This document shows positions 7,407 to 16,077 of a stretch of DNA of 64,000 nt, piece by piece. Origin of the DNA: Thermofilum sp. (GTDB lineage: Archaea; Thermoproteota; Thermoprotei; Thermofilales; Thermofilaceae). The notes under the pieces are model-generated. The model saw nothing but the letters and a program-made list of their open reading frames with translations, searched no databases and was not told the origin of the DNA. Position 1 is the first letter of the stretch. Each line of letters begins with the position of its first letter. The stretch is taken from positions 1 to 64,000 of the forward strand of contig JAJHRM010000001.1 in the NCBI GenBank assembly GCA_020832965.1, in the 5' to 3' direction. Both the position numbers and the translations under genes were made by a program.

Positions 7407-7772
7407 TTACGTAAAGCGCGCGCTAGCACTGCTTGATGATCCACTTCCAACGGGAACCTCGCTCCTGGTATTTGCTTTAAAACCCCTTCTTAAGGGTTCG
7501 CCTAGGAACTCCTCCACTGCTCCTACAACTGCCCTGAGATGGTTGCCCCACCATTTTCCCTCAAGCAACGGCGGCTCTGTGGAGGAGAATTTGTCCGTAC
7601 AGTTTTGACCCTCCTTGCAGACATCTTCGCTTTTAACCTCGAAGTAATCGCTCTCCCCTATGACGGCAACATATGTCCTGAGGTTTATCATCATCGGCAC
7701 AACCGGTAAACCCTTGTAGTCTTGATGAGTATTTAGGAAATCTACTCTTCCAGGAGCCGAAGCCGTGAACAC
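7407..7772 (-). pseudogene. N-terminal fragment of a GHMP (galactokinase-type) kinase cut at the palindrome
   Basis: The fragment begins like a GHMP sugar kinase (APGRVDFLNTHQDYKGLPVV) and reaches the ATP-binding motif EVPVGSGSSSSA, where galactokinase-type enzymes continue with a helix and another 250 residues. Here the frame runs straight into AGCGCGCGCT (7415-7424), adds SARFT and stops. The gene is cut inside its catalytic motif exactly at the palindrome. No downstream half is present nearby. Confidence 0.8.
7415..7424. repeat. Exact AGCGCGCGCT palindrome at the GHMP kinase break
   Basis: Exact copy that ends the GHMP kinase fragment within its glycine/serine-rich ATP motif. Confidence 0.85.
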
Positions 7773-7873
7773 ATGTCATTCCTAAAATGTATAAAACTAA
7801 GACGTTGCCAAGAGCTTTTTATCATTCTATGGGAGGGCAAAAAATTTAAAGGAGCATTCCATGCTTTATATAT

Positions 7874-8194
7874 GTGAGTATAGGAACAATCCTGAACTTT
7901 ATCCTAGGGTGGATAGTGTCAGGCATCGCGGTCTGGCTGGCTCTTAAGATCTTTCCAGGGAGGCAAAAGGCAGAGTCGATTTCAGGGGCTTTTCTGACTG
8001 CCCTCCTCGGGGCATTAATCTTCTGGGTTTTCAGGGTGATAAGGATACCGTTTGGGACAGTGATAGCTATTCTTGTCTGGCTCTACGCCCTCAGGAAGAT
8101 ACAGGGGGTCGGCTGGCTCGGAGCGGCAATACTTGCTACTCTAATCTATGTGATAAATGCTATCCTTGGATTCTTCCTGCCAACTCTTCTCTAA
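7874..8194 (+). CDS. Small membrane protein of unknown function
   Basis: 106 residues with four hydrophobic segments (residues about 5-25, 38-55, 60-75, 80-103) and a conserved-looking turn RKIQGVGW before the last. It resembles small phage-holin/DUF-type membrane proteins but I cannot assign a family. The GTG start has no ribosome site; an upstream A/T-rich TTTAAAG box suggests a leaderless transcript. No partner gene is evident. Confidence 0.6.
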   Translation: MSIGTILNFILGWIVSGIAVWLALKIFPGRQKAESISGAFLTALLGALIFWVFRVIRIPFGTVIAILVWLYALRKIQGVGWLGAAILATLIYVINAILGFFLPTLL

Positions 8195-8400
8195 AGAGAT
8201 TTATTTCCCCGGCGTATTTTTTCTGCGAACGAAAGCTACTGCGAGTTGCAGTGAAACCCTCTTCTATGATGCTGACCATTGTTTCAAGTTAGAGCGGTAG
8301 GCATGGAGGCAGGGCTGCCGAGGCGCATTTCAACAAAGCGCGTGCAACGAAGCGCGCGGCTCAAGTCACTTTTAAATCCACCATTTATCTTTTTTTATCT
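8195..8400. other. Intergenic stretch with degenerate palindrome copies
   Basis: About 200 bases. It holds AAGCGCGTGC (8336-8345) and AGCGCGCGGC (8351-8360), both near the palindrome, and a TATA-like box directly before the next gene. No coding remnant recognised. Confidence 0.45.
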
Positions 8401-9315
8401 ATGTGTCGATTTGCCGTGGTGTTGGTCTTCCTCCTCCTGCTGACGGTTCCCATTGCGGCTTGCCTGCCCGAGGAGTATGCTTCGCTGACTGTACTTGAGG
8501 GGGGCTTAGTTAGGGTTGATTATCTCCTGAGTGTTAATGCTACGAGTATTGTTGATGTTTCCCTTATTGGGGCGCCTATCAGCGAGCTGGGCGTTATTGT
8601 TGTGGATGAGGCTGGTAATCCACTGGCTTATGATATCAATGAGTCGAGCAACACTATGAGTATTGTTGCTTTAAATTGCTCGGAGATAAAGATTAGCTAC
8701 TATACTCAGAGCATAATAACGTTTAGTAGGGGTGTTTGGAGCCTCGAGTACTCCTCACCTACTAAAAGCATTGTTAGATTGCCGAGGGGCTCAACGATCA
8801 TGTCTATGTCAACTGTCCCAGCACTGATTTCCACCTCTGATTCCCTGCTTGTTTTAGAGTTCCCCCGGGGAAGAGTTGCGTTGTCTTTTGCCTACTTACC
8901 TCCAAGTGTTCCACAGCAGAAACCTCAAGCCCCCTCACAGCCAAGCCCACCCACAAGCAAGACGCCTACCCAGCAGAATGAAACTTCTGCTTCCAGATCG
9001 GGTCCGACGAGCCAAGGCACTCCATCGTCTCTTAACATCGGGACCATAAGCACTGCCCTGATCGCGGGGCTGCTAGGCTTAGTTGCCGCTTCGTATCTCA
9101 TTAAGAGGAGGAGGGGGTCTCTCTCGGAGGAGGATAGAGAAATTGTAGATTTGCTTAGGAGGGCGGGGGGCGGGATGTTTCAGTCCGACATGGGCCTCTA
9201 CGTGAATATGCCTACAACTACTCTTTGGCGTAGAGTGAGGAGGCTGCAGGAGCTTGGGTACGTAAGGGTGGAAAAGGTTGGTGGGAGAAACTACGTGAGA
9301 CTCCTCAAGTCCTAG
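8401..9315 (+). CDS. Membrane-anchored winged-helix transcription regulator
   Basis: 304 residues. An N-terminal signal/anchor (residues 1-20), an extracellular beta-rich domain with several N-glycosylation sites (about 25-170), a Pro/Ser/Thr-rich linker (175-215), a membrane helix (about 218-238) followed by KRRRG, and a cytoplasmic winged helix (about 243-304: EEDREIVDLLRRAGG, helix, LWRRVRRLQELGYVRVEK). This is a one-protein sensor-regulator layout seen in archaea. The ATG follows a TATA-like run, suggesting a leaderless mRNA. The stop codon TAG is the first part of an exact palindrome copy. Signal and target genes are unknown. Confidence 0.75.
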   Translation: MCRFAVVLVFLLLLTVPIAACLPEEYASLTVLEGGLVRVDYLLSVNATSIVDVSLIGAPISELGVIVVDEAGNPLAYDINESSNTMSIVALNCSEIKISYYTQSIITFSRGVWSLEYSSPTKSIVRLPRGSTIMSMSTVPALISTSDSLLVLEFPRGRVALSFAYLPPSVPQQKPQAPSQPSPPTSKTPTQQNETSASRSGPTSQGTPSSLNIGTISTALIAGLLGLVAASYLIKRRRGSLSEEDREIVDLLRRAGGGMFQSDMGLYVNMPTTTLWRRVRRLQELGYVRVEKVGGRNYVRLLKS

Positions 9316-9323
9316 CGCGCGCT
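9314..9323. repeat. Exact AGCGCGCGCT palindrome supplying a stop codon
   Basis: Its leading TAG is the stop codon of the membrane-anchored regulator. Confidence 0.85.
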
Positions 9324-9435
9324 TGGTGTTGTCCTGTGCGGAGCTAATTATCTCTTCTCTTCACGCTTTCTTACCAAATTTATGTGCAAAAAGATAAATA
9401 GACACCTGCTACATTCCCTAGGTAGGGATGCACCG

Positions 9436-9858
9436 ATGGCCGGGATTTGGGATATTGTCCTCCCGAACTTGGGCTCGATAGCCACCCTCATCACACTTCT
9501 CACACTTTTCTATAAAATTGGCAGGTGGATGCAGAGAGTTGAAGATCGGCTCGAGAATCTGGAGAAAAACCCAATTATTGTTGCTGGCAGTAAACTCTCG
9601 GCTAAAGTCCTCTCGGATATCCTATATGAAATCTTTGAAAAGAAATTAAAAGCTAACCCGCTTACTGCTGACGAGATAAACTTGAGAAGGCAGCTTACAG
9701 AGAAACTGGATGCCGGAACAATAACTCCAGATGAGGCAAAGATCCTCTATGATATTCTAAGCAAGGAGCTCGCAGAGGCGCAGGCTGCAGGAAACATCCT
9801 TGCGGTTTTAGTGATAATACTCCTCATTGGTTTGGTGGCCGCTTCTCTACCGGATTGA
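9436..9858 (+). CDS. Membrane protein with coiled coil, unknown function
   Basis: About 140 residues. Hydrophobic segments at both ends (residues about 10-28 and 115-138) flank a soluble helical region with a short coiled coil (MQRVEDRLENLEKN) and an acidic helical part with two TADEI/TPDEA-like turns. No family recognised. The ATG chosen follows GGTAGGG; an in-frame ATG 54 bases upstream is an alternative. Confidence 0.55.
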   Translation: MAGIWDIVLPNLGSIATLITLLTLFYKIGRWMQRVEDRLENLEKNPIIVAGSKLSAKVLSDILYEIFEKKLKANPLTADEINLRRQLTEKLDAGTITPDEAKILYDILSKELAEAQAAGNILAVLVIILLIGLVAASLPD

Positions 9859-10609
9859 TTTTTTATCTTTCTTGTTTAATGCCTTTCAGAAGCCTGATTT
9901 CACCCAAAAGAACTTGAAGTGCTTCTCATCTTTTTTAAAGTTTTGGATAAGCAAAATCTTAAATAAACATAAAGAAATACTAGAAGAGCTATTGGGAATA
10001 CATTTTCAGGAGATTCATCGAGCTCTTATCCCAATGTATTCCTCCGGTCCAAGGAATAAGCGATGCAAAAGCCAGAACAATAAAAATAGTCGAAACAAAC
10101 CTCAAGACAAGACAAATGCAGCGCTAATATCTAGCTAACAGGATCCGTTTTGCGAGAATGCACAAAAACCGTTGACAGGCACTTGGAAGCGTCAAAAGCT
10201 GTTAAAGACGCTGAGCAGAGCTCTCTTAACCACGGGATCCGTAAACTTGTTCTCATCGTCTATGATTGAGTGTTTCCTTAAGCTCTGAAGCACCTCATAT
10301 AGCACCCTGTCGCCCAGCTACACCCCCTCGTGGTTCTCAATCGCTCCAAGCTCTAAGCCATGAGAAAATGGCTAGAAAAACACTAAAACGCCTTGACGCT
10401 CCCCCCTGCGGGCGAGGAGAGAGCCTTCAAGCCCCAGGGGGCTCCCGCGCGCGGGACCGAGGAGGGTGTGAGCCGCCGAAAGGCGACGGACCCCATGACA
10501 CCCCGAGCACCCCAGAGCAGCACCCGAGAGCGCGGTGAGGGGCACCCCGACCAAAAAATGACGGACGCAAATGAGGATGCGCGCTACTCCACTCCTTAGC
10601 GCGTTGCCT
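9859..10609. other. Gene-poor stretch
   Basis: No intact gene recognised in about 750 bases. A short minus-strand coding-like run near 10200-10260 (DDENKFTDPVVKRALLSVF) may be a remnant. The last third is the GC-rich structured candidate listed separately. Confidence 0.4.
10381..10590. ncRNA. GC-rich structured RNA candidate with GNRA hairpin
   Basis: About 200 GC-rich bases. Visible helices: GCCGAAAGGC (GAAA tetraloop) enclosed by GGGTGT / ACACCC, GCCCC A GGGGGC, and the palindrome CCCGCGCGCGGG. This nested pattern is what a folded RNA would show. I looked for SRP domain IV, RNase P core blocks and tRNA arms and found none, so identity is unknown; strand cannot be fixed. Confidence 0.3.
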
Positions 10610-10981
10610 CTAGCTGGGCCTCTCAACGTAGAAGCGCCCTCTCCTCTCGTATCTGCGCTTTGCGTAATCGATGAGTGCGCCCACCCTCTCGCTGAGCTTG
10701 ACAGGCACCCCGTCTATAAGGGCGGAGAGAGCCAGCGGGTTCCCCTTTCTGACCATGCTCTCTAGCTCCCTATACGTGTAGAGGAAGATGTCTGCGCGGG
10801 GGACTCTGCACTCCGCCGCTATGTAAAACCTGTCCAGGATGCTGACCCTCTCGACACTCTCTGTCACTATCAATATGTCTACGTCGCTCCACTCCCCGCC
10901 TCCGCCCCTAGACCATGAGCCGAAGATTATCGCGCTCTCCACGTTAAGCCTCTTGCTGATCCTCTCCAAGACCTCTCTCAT
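10610..10981 (-). CDS. MNT-type minimal nucleotidyltransferase (antitoxin of HEPN/MNT)
   Basis: 123 residues. The nucleotidyltransferase core GSWSRGGGGEWSDVDILIV has GS-X-D-X-D in the expected order, and a later Asp in RADIFLYT could be the third carboxylate. In HEPN/MNT pairs this protein AMPylates the HEPN toxin. The ATG overlaps the stop of the HEPN gene as ATGA, which decides the start. The partner HEPN frame is shifted, so the pair may be inactive or frameshift-controlled. Confidence 0.8.
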   Translation of the reverse strand: MREVLERISKRLNVESAIIFGSWSRGGGGEWSDVDILIVTESVERVSILDRFYIAAECRVPRADIFLYTYRELESMVRKGNPLALSALIDGVPVKLSERVGALIDYAKRRYERRGRFYVERPS

Positions 10982-11395
10982 AACTCCACGCCAGACCTCC
11001 TCAGCCATGACCCGACCCACTCGGTGATCCTCTTGGAGGCTTCAAGCGCCCTATTAGCCGTCACCTCGTCGTAGTACATGCTGGGATAGCCGGATTCGAA
11101 GGCATTGGGGTAGCGTGACGGTATGTAGTGCCTGTCGAGCTCTCGGGCGGCGACGAATATGTCCTCGGGGACCTCGATTGACCCCCCTGAGCTCGCCCAG
11201 GAGCTCCACAACGCTGTGTCCCCACCCGTGCCTCCCAAGCACGTGTAGCAATGCCTTTACTGCCTTCTCAGCGACCTGTTGTGCCTGGAAGCAGCACCAC
11301 TCGTAATTGCCAGCCTCGGCGCTGTCGTGGGCAGCTTTAAGGTCTCGGCGCGCTTGCGCGAACCACCTCTTGCCCTCTTCGATGTGCTCCAACAC
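10978..11395 (-). pseudogene. HEPN-domain toxin gene with a frameshift in a C6 tract
   Basis: The first frame reads a HEPN N-terminus (FAQARRDLKAAHDSAEAG, then CCFQAQQVAEKAVKALLHVLG). After GELRG the frame is lost and the rest continues one frame over: SIEVPEDIFVAARELDRHYIPSRYPNAF, then EASKRITEWV. The change point is a run of six C at about 11187-11192. The second half keeps the R-X4-H motif RELDRH. One base more or less restores a full HEPN protein, so this may be true decay, slippage or a base-call error. Confidence 0.7.
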
Positions 11396-11586
11396 CGATC
11401 ACCATCATCTCTCATGCTCGAGGCCTAAAATAAAAATGCCTTGGCTAGCAGGTAATAAAAACAATCGAAGCTGCAGCTTCCTCTGCGCGTAGATGATTGA
11501 AGTGAGGGGCGCGGCGCGCGCTAACTTCCAGGCTACTAAGCAACATGTATTTATCTCAAGCTGCTCCAAGTGTATTTGGAGTAGAA
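11396..11586. other. Intergenic stretch with near palindrome copy
   Basis: Holds GGCGCGCGCT at 11513-11522 (one mismatch to the palindrome) and TGCGCGTAG at 11485-11493. No gene recognised. Confidence 0.45.
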
Positions 11587-11726
11587 ATGGTTGAGTGCCC
11601 CTACTGCGTGTATGCAGGGGAGTTCAAGGTCCCGAAAAGTGGAGGTTCGGCTTCTGCAGCATTGAGAGGCTTGAGTGCCTGGATTGCGGGGAATTTAACC
11701 ACAACCACGGCACAACGTGTGCGTGA
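11587..11726 (+). pseudogene. Small zinc-ribbon gene with a frameshift
   Basis: The start MVECPYCVYAGEFK gives the first CPYC knuckle; after one lost base the text continues in the next frame as KWRFGFCSIERLECLDCGEFNHNHG with the second CLDC knuckle. Joined, this is a typical archaeal 45-50-residue zinc-ribbon protein. As written, the frame is broken at about 11636. Confidence 0.55.
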
Positions 11727-11729
11727 GGT

Positions 11730-12758
11730 GTGGAGGTATTGGCGAAGATCGGGTTAGCTCCCGCTGAGGAAGTGGTTGACAGGTTCGGCGTGAAAGTGGA
11801 TTTGACTAGGCGGGTTGAGGTAAGGGCTCTGGGGAAAGAGGCTAGGCTTTTTAGGGTGGATCTAGACGTTCCTGGGGAGGTCTACATTCTGGATTCCCTT
11901 GAGGGCGTGGAGATAGCTTCTCAACCTGAGATCGTCGGCGTTGAGTTGTCGTCGAAGGCTCTTTCCCTGGCGAGGAAAGCTTCCAGGGTCCTGCTGAGCC
12001 TTCTTGGGGGGAGGGAGGCAGTCTTCCTCCATGTTTTGAGGGGCTCGCCTGGCTACATGCTTCACGAGGCTTTGAAAAGCTGTGGTGCCAGTGTTAGGGA
12101 GGTCTATGTGAGGGTTTCAAGCCACTCGTCTCCTGGCGGTGGTAATGTTACTTTCTCCTTGATGGGGAGGATCCCGGAGGAGATAAAGGACGTCGTAGTA
12201 GCTGACACAGTTGCGACTGGTCAAACATTGGAGTCTGCCCTTAAATTCCTGTTGAAGATGGGGGAGTTGAAGGGGGTGAAGTTTAGGCGGGTCTTCGCGT
12301 ACGGGTTCCTGTCTGAGAGGGGCGTGAGGAGGGTTGGGGGCTTCCTCGAGGGCATGGGTCTACAGCCTGTATTCGTTGCCATTGAGAATTTGACTGCCCT
12401 TGCTTCCAACAACTTCGACATGCCTCTCTACGGACCGGACATCGGGTCCCCGGATAGGAGGCTTCTCGGTGGAGTAACTGACATGGGCATCCTGGAGAAG
12501 ATGATCGACGCTTACTTCCCGGGGATTGATCAGCCCGGAGACTGGAGTGAGAGGCAGTGCATACTGTTTAATGGTGAGAGCATGGAGTATGGGCGGATCC
12601 GCGAGCACCTCGAGAAGTCGCTTTCGAGGCTAGAGGCTTTGAGGAGCGAGCTTGCCACGCTGGGGTGGTACCCCGAGTGGCTTGAGGGCGTGTATGCCAG
12701 GAGGAGGAGCGCGCTCCTGGGTGCGATGCCCAAGCAACATTGCCCAGCCTGGGGCTAG
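11730..12758 (+). CDS. Phosphoribosyltransferase-fold protein
   Basis: 342 residues. The PRPP-binding motif of type I phosphoribosyltransferases is visible as VVVADTVATGQTLESAL (about residues 150-166), preceded by a hydrophobic strand and followed by a conserved-looking FAYGFLSERGV strand. The N-terminal 60 residues and the C-terminal 100 residues are not familiar. The base may be a purine or another nucleobase. It converges with and overlaps by four bases the ECF ATPase gene, and the transporter's neighbour is an HTH-phosphoribosyltransferase regulator, so a salvage role with uptake is likely (inference). A TTG nine bases further in is a possible alternative start. Confidence 0.65.
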   Translation: MEVLAKIGLAPAEEVVDRFGVKVDLTRRVEVRALGKEARLFRVDLDVPGEVYILDSLEGVEIASQPEIVGVELSSKALSLARKASRVLLSLLGGREAVFLHVLRGSPGYMLHEALKSCGASVREVYVRVSSHSSPGGGNVTFSLMGRIPEEIKDVVVADTVATGQTLESALKFLLKMGELKGVKFRRVFAYGFLSERGVRRVGGFLEGMGLQPVFVAIENLTALASNNFDMPLYGPDIGSPDRRLLGGVTDMGILEKMIDAYFPGIDQPGDWSERQCILFNGESMEYGRIREHLEKSLSRLEALRSELATLGWYPEWLEGVYARRRSALLGAMPKQHCPAWG

Positions 12759-14383
12759 GGATGCTCCCTGCTGATTTTGCAGAGCTGGCTCAGTAGGGGT
12801 GTCTTCAGCTTAGCCTCCTCTGTGACTGAAGCGTTGGTGAGCACTTCTGTTGGTGGGCCGTCGGCTATTATCCTGCCCTTCTTCAAGACGACTACGCGGT
12901 CTGCGTACTTTGCTGCTAACTCTACGCTGTGCGTTATTATTACTATCCCCTTCCCCTGAAGGGAGAGTTCTCGTAGGAGCTGGAAGAGTCGCTCTGAGAA
13001 AGCTCTGTCCTGGCCTGTTGTCGGCTCGTCTACTATGAGGATGTCCGGGTTCAGGGCGTATATGCTTGCGAGGGCGAGGCGCCTCTTCTCGCCCTTGCTC
13101 AGGAAGAATGGGTGCTCGTCCTCCAAGCCCTCGAGTTTGAATGTTCTGAGAGTTCTTTCAACTACCTCCCGGATTTCCTCGGTCTTCGCGCCCCTGAGCC
13201 TAAGCCCGAAGGCTACTTCGTCGAAGACTGTTTGGCAGAATAACTGGTGCTGCGGGTTTTGGTAGACGTAGCCTACTTTTGACGCTAGCTCTAGCCTGCC
13301 GAGAGCCCTCACATCTACGCCGTCAACAAGGACCTTCCCGGATGTCGGTGCCAGCAGGCCTGCTAGGATCTTTGCCAGCGTGGTTTTTCCACTCCCGTTT
13401 GGACCCATTAACGCGACGAGCTCCCCTGCCCGGAACACCGCATTCACGTCTTCGAGGGCTCTGACTCCACCCGAGTAGGTGTGTGTGACGTTTATTGCTT
13501 GGAGCTTCGCGCCGCCGGGCGCCCCCCTGCTTCCAGGGAGTTTGCAGATTTCGTGGTTTAGCATGCCGCTCCTAGCCATTTCCACGAGTCTATCGAGGGA
13601 GGGCTCGCCCAGCCCAGCCCTCAGCGAGAGTTCGTAGAGCTCTGGTGGGCGTATCGAGAAGCTTTCTATGTGGTTAATGTTCCTGTAGAGCTCTTCTGGT
13701 TCTCCGTCGAAGACGAGTCTCCCGTTATTCAGCACGACCACCCTCTCTGCGAAGCGCTGGATTATTTCCGGGTCCTGCTCTACGAGTATTATTGTCGAGT
13801 CTGTTTCTCGTCTCAGATTCTCGACTGCCTGTATGACCTCCTCCTTGCCCATGGGGTCCAGGTCCGAGGTGGGCTCATCTAGGATGAGGATCTCCGGCTG
13901 CCTCGCTACTGCAGACGCGATTGCTACACGCTGCTTCTCCCCACCTGAGAGCTGGAGGGGGTTCCTCGAGAGGAAGGATTCGTCAAGCCCGGCAATCCTC
14001 AACGCTTGATTCACGCGTCTTCGCAGCTCCTCGCTGGGCAGGTTTAGGGGTTCGAGGGCCAGCGATACCTCATCCTCGACGGACCCCATGACGAACTGTA
14101 CTTCGGGGTCTTCAAACACCACCCCCACCTTCCTCATCACCTCGGTTACGTCCGTGGTCAGTGTTGATCTTCCAAGCACTTTGACCTCTCCCCGTATCTT
14201 CCCAGGGATCCTCTGTGGGATGATGCCCGTCAGCGAGAGGATTAGGGTTGTTTTGCCGGCACCGCTTGGACCAGTGATCGCTACGAATTCTCCCTTGTTG
14301 ACTGTTAGGGAGATGCCTTTCAAGGCGTAGTCTTTTGAGGCGTAGTACTTCCAGTGCAGGTTCTCGACGTTTATTGCAGCCAT
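12755..14383 (-). CDS. ECF transporter ATPase, two ABC domains in one chain
   Basis: 542 residues with two complete ABC ATPase domains. Domain 1 (about 1-230): Walker A GPSGAGKTT, signature LSGGEKQRVAIASA, Walker B ILILDEPTSDLD. Domain 2 (about 290-520): GPNGSGKTT, signature LSKGEKRRLALAS, Walker B ILIVDEPTTGQD. This equals EcfA1 and EcfA2 fused. It follows the EcfT gene by three bases, so the three ECF genes form one transcript in the order S-T-A. It powers uptake of the ligand bound by the S protein. Confidence 0.92.
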   Translation of the reverse strand: MAAINVENLHWKYYASKDYALKGISLTVNKGEFVAITGPSGAGKTTLILSLTGIIPQRIPGKIRGEVKVLGRSTLTTDVTEVMRKVGVVFEDPEVQFVMGSVEDEVSLALEPLNLPSEELRRRVNQALRIAGLDESFLSRNPLQLSGGEKQRVAIASAVARQPEILILDEPTSDLDPMGKEEVIQAVENLRRETDSTIILVEQDPEIIQRFAERVVVLNNGRLVFDGEPEELYRNINHIESFSIRPPELYELSLRAGLGEPSLDRLVEMARSGMLNHEICKLPGSRGAPGGAKLQAINVTHTYSGGVRALEDVNAVFRAGELVALMGPNGSGKTTLAKILAGLLAPTSGKVLVDGVDVRALGRLELASKVGYVYQNPQHQLFCQTVFDEVAFGLRLRGAKTEEIREVVERTLRTFKLEGLEDEHPFFLSKGEKRRLALASIYALNPDILIVDEPTTGQDRAFSERLFQLLRELSLQGKGIVIITHSVELAAKYADRVVVLKKGRIIADGPPTEVLTNASVTEEAKLKTPLLSQLCKISREHP

Positions 14384-14386
14384 GCT

Positions 14387-15199
14387 TCACAGCCTCAGGA
14401 AAACGAGGAACTGGGCTACTCCCAGCGCTAGGGCGGAGAGGTCCCTCTTCCTAAGTGGAGCTCCCCCTCTCCTCCTAGTCCTCGTTGTGGGGGAGATCCC
14501 TTTGGATTCGAGGGCTAAGGAAACCTCGTAGCTCCTGCTGACCATTAGGGATATTAGCGGTATCAGTGCGTTCGCGTAGAGCATGAACCTCCTCGAGAGG
14601 CTGGTTTTCTCGAAGTCAACGCCGCGGGCCATCATTGCCTCGCGTATGATCCTGAAGTCTTCGAGGAATAGGCTTATCCCCCTGAAGAAGAGTGAGACGG
14701 CGACGGAAGCCCCAAGCGGGAAGTGTAGATCCCTGAGGCCCTGGACGATATCCCTGTCGCTCACGGTTGCGACGAAGAGTGTTGCGGTGAAGATCATTGC
14801 GAGTATCCTGAGGATGAAGACCGCCGCCCTGTAGAGAGCTTCGTCTGTGATACTCACCTTCCATACGAGGGAGCCCTTCTCAGCCTTAACTGTGAGGAGG
14901 TTGCACTCAAGGAGGACTTTTCCAGGTACGTTTGTGAAGAGCACGAAGCTGAGCACGATGAAGGAGCTGAGGCTCGATATGAGGATGATGTAGTTCCTCA
15001 GCACCCTCATGGGTACTCCGGCGATAACCAGCACTGCGAAGACTAGCACTACGAGCGAAGCCGCGGAGAGAATGTTCCTCACGAGCAGGACATCAAGGGA
15101 GAAAAAAAGAGGAATTAGTATTTTTACCACGGGGTTTAGACCCATGTAGGTGCTGTTCCTGGCCTCCTCGCCTGTGAGCTCTCCAAGTATGGTTGGCAT
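14387..15199 (-). CDS. ECF transporter transmembrane subunit EcfT
   Basis: 270 residues with about five membrane segments. Coupling-helix style motifs with Ala-Arg-Gly occur in the cytoplasmic loop (EAMMARGVDF) and near the end (ALESKGI), as in EcfT proteins. It lies three bases behind the S-component gene and three bases before the ATPase gene. Couples ATP hydrolysis to substrate release into the cell. Confidence 0.85.
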   Translation of the reverse strand: MPTILGELTGEEARNSTYMGLNPVVKILIPLFFSLDVLLVRNILSAASLVVLVFAVLVIAGVPMRVLRNYIILISSLSSFIVLSFVLFTNVPGKVLLECNLLTVKAEKGSLVWKVSITDEALYRAAVFILRILAMIFTATLFVATVSDRDIVQGLRDLHFPLGASVAVSLFFRGISLFLEDFRIIREAMMARGVDFEKTSLSRRFMLYANALIPLISLMVSRSYEVSLALESKGISPTTRTRRRGGAPLRKRDLSALALGVAQFLVFLRL

Positions 15200-15202
15200 T
15201 AG

Positions 15203-15991
15203 CTACGCCCACCACCCCTCAACATAGAGTCCTGTGCGCTTGAACACAGGGGTAAGTGCAACCAGGAGTGCCGTGGATAGGACAGATAGGACTATCAAGT
15301 CTCCTGCAACCCAGCCCACAAGTACTGGCCAGAAAGCCTCACTCGGCAGTGGGGGAGGGAAGTTGAAGACCGTTAGAGTGCCCGCCCCCCAGAGACCCGA
15401 GGCAACAGAGGTGAGCACTACGCTAACGATGTACGTTGCCCACGTCTTCTTGTCCCCCACGAATAGCCCCGTGATCAGCCCTAGGACTGCAAGGGCCAAT
15501 CCCGTATAAACGGAGTAGACGTAAACGCTTGTGAAGGGCTCTCCGAGCCTGCCCCAGAGAACCTGGACGACTACGCCGAGCAGGAGGATGATCGTGCCCA
15601 GCGAGATGAGGAGTGGAAAGATCTTGGCAGCCCAGCCCCTCTTGACAGTGAAGTCGGGGTCTATCCTTAAGGCTCTGAAGAGGAGGGCTGGTATGAGGGC
15701 TTCAATGAAGTCCGCGAAAGACCACACAATCGACTGCACCAGGGTGTAGCCGGAGGGGTAGAGTCCGAGGAACAGGCAGCTGAAATAGCCTGCAAGCGCC
15801 CCCCACATCCCCATCCAGACACCCAGAGGGACGTAGACAGCTGCCGCCACGTAGAGCGCCGAAACCCCAGGGGCGCCTAGAACTGGGAAGATTAGCGAGG
15901 AGACGACTGCCAGGACGTAGGCGACAGCTGTTGCAAACACGAAGGTCACGATGTGCATCCACGTTACTTTCCTTTTTACCTTCTCCGTCAC
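15203..15991 (-). CDS. ECF transporter substrate-binding (S) component
   Basis: 262 residues, six to seven membrane helices, with an N-terminal KRKVTWMHIVTF and the second-helix AAAVYVPLGVWMGMWGALAGYF pattern of S components that recalls thiamin/nucleobase-type families. First gene of the S-T-A unit. The divergent regulator carries a phosphoribosyltransferase domain and a phosphoribosyltransferase gene lies at the other end, so a nucleobase or nucleoside ligand is the best guess. Confidence 0.72.
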   Translation of the reverse strand: MTEKVKRKVTWMHIVTFVFATAVAYVLAVVSSLIFPVLGAPGVSALYVAAAVYVPLGVWMGMWGALAGYFSCLFLGLYPSGYTLVQSIVWSFADFIEALIPALLFRALRIDPDFTVKRGWAAKIFPLLISLGTIILLLGVVVQVLWGRLGEPFTSVYVYSVYTGLALAVLGLITGLFVGDKKTWATYIVSVVLTSVASGLWGAGTLTVFNFPPPLPSEAFWPVLVGWVAGDLIVLSVLSTALLVALTPVFKRTGLYVEGWWA

Positions 15992-16044
15992 GATTTCTAC
16001 GATCCCCCTTTTATTTATAAAGCTTTCTATTTGTTTAAAAGAAA

Positions 16045-16062
16045 AGCTTATATAGATAAGCT
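16045..16062. promoter_or_regulatory. Operator-like palindrome overlapping the regulator's TATA box
   Basis: Perfect inverted repeat AGCTTAT-ATAG-ATAAGCT whose centre is the TATA box (CTTATATAG) about 26 bases before ATG 16078. A second, looser inverted repeat (AAGCTTTCT ... AGAAAAGCTT) lies just upstream at about 16020-16049 toward the ECF genes. Binding here would block both divergent promoters. Confidence 0.6.
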
Positions 16063-16077
16063 AAAAAAGTGATACTG

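Noticed and set aside
9995..10042. Inverted repeat GGAATACATT / AATGTATTCC
   Set aside because: Ten-base arms with a 28-base gap in A/T-rich spacer; no gene context to give it meaning, could be chance.
10381..10590. RNase P or SRP RNA
   Set aside because: GC-rich and fold-prone, but no conserved core blocks of either RNA were found; kept only as an unknown RNA candidate.
12706..12717. GGAGCGCGCTCC palindrome
   Set aside because: Inside an apparently intact phosphoribosyltransferase-like gene and coding for ordinary residues; not counted with the motif.
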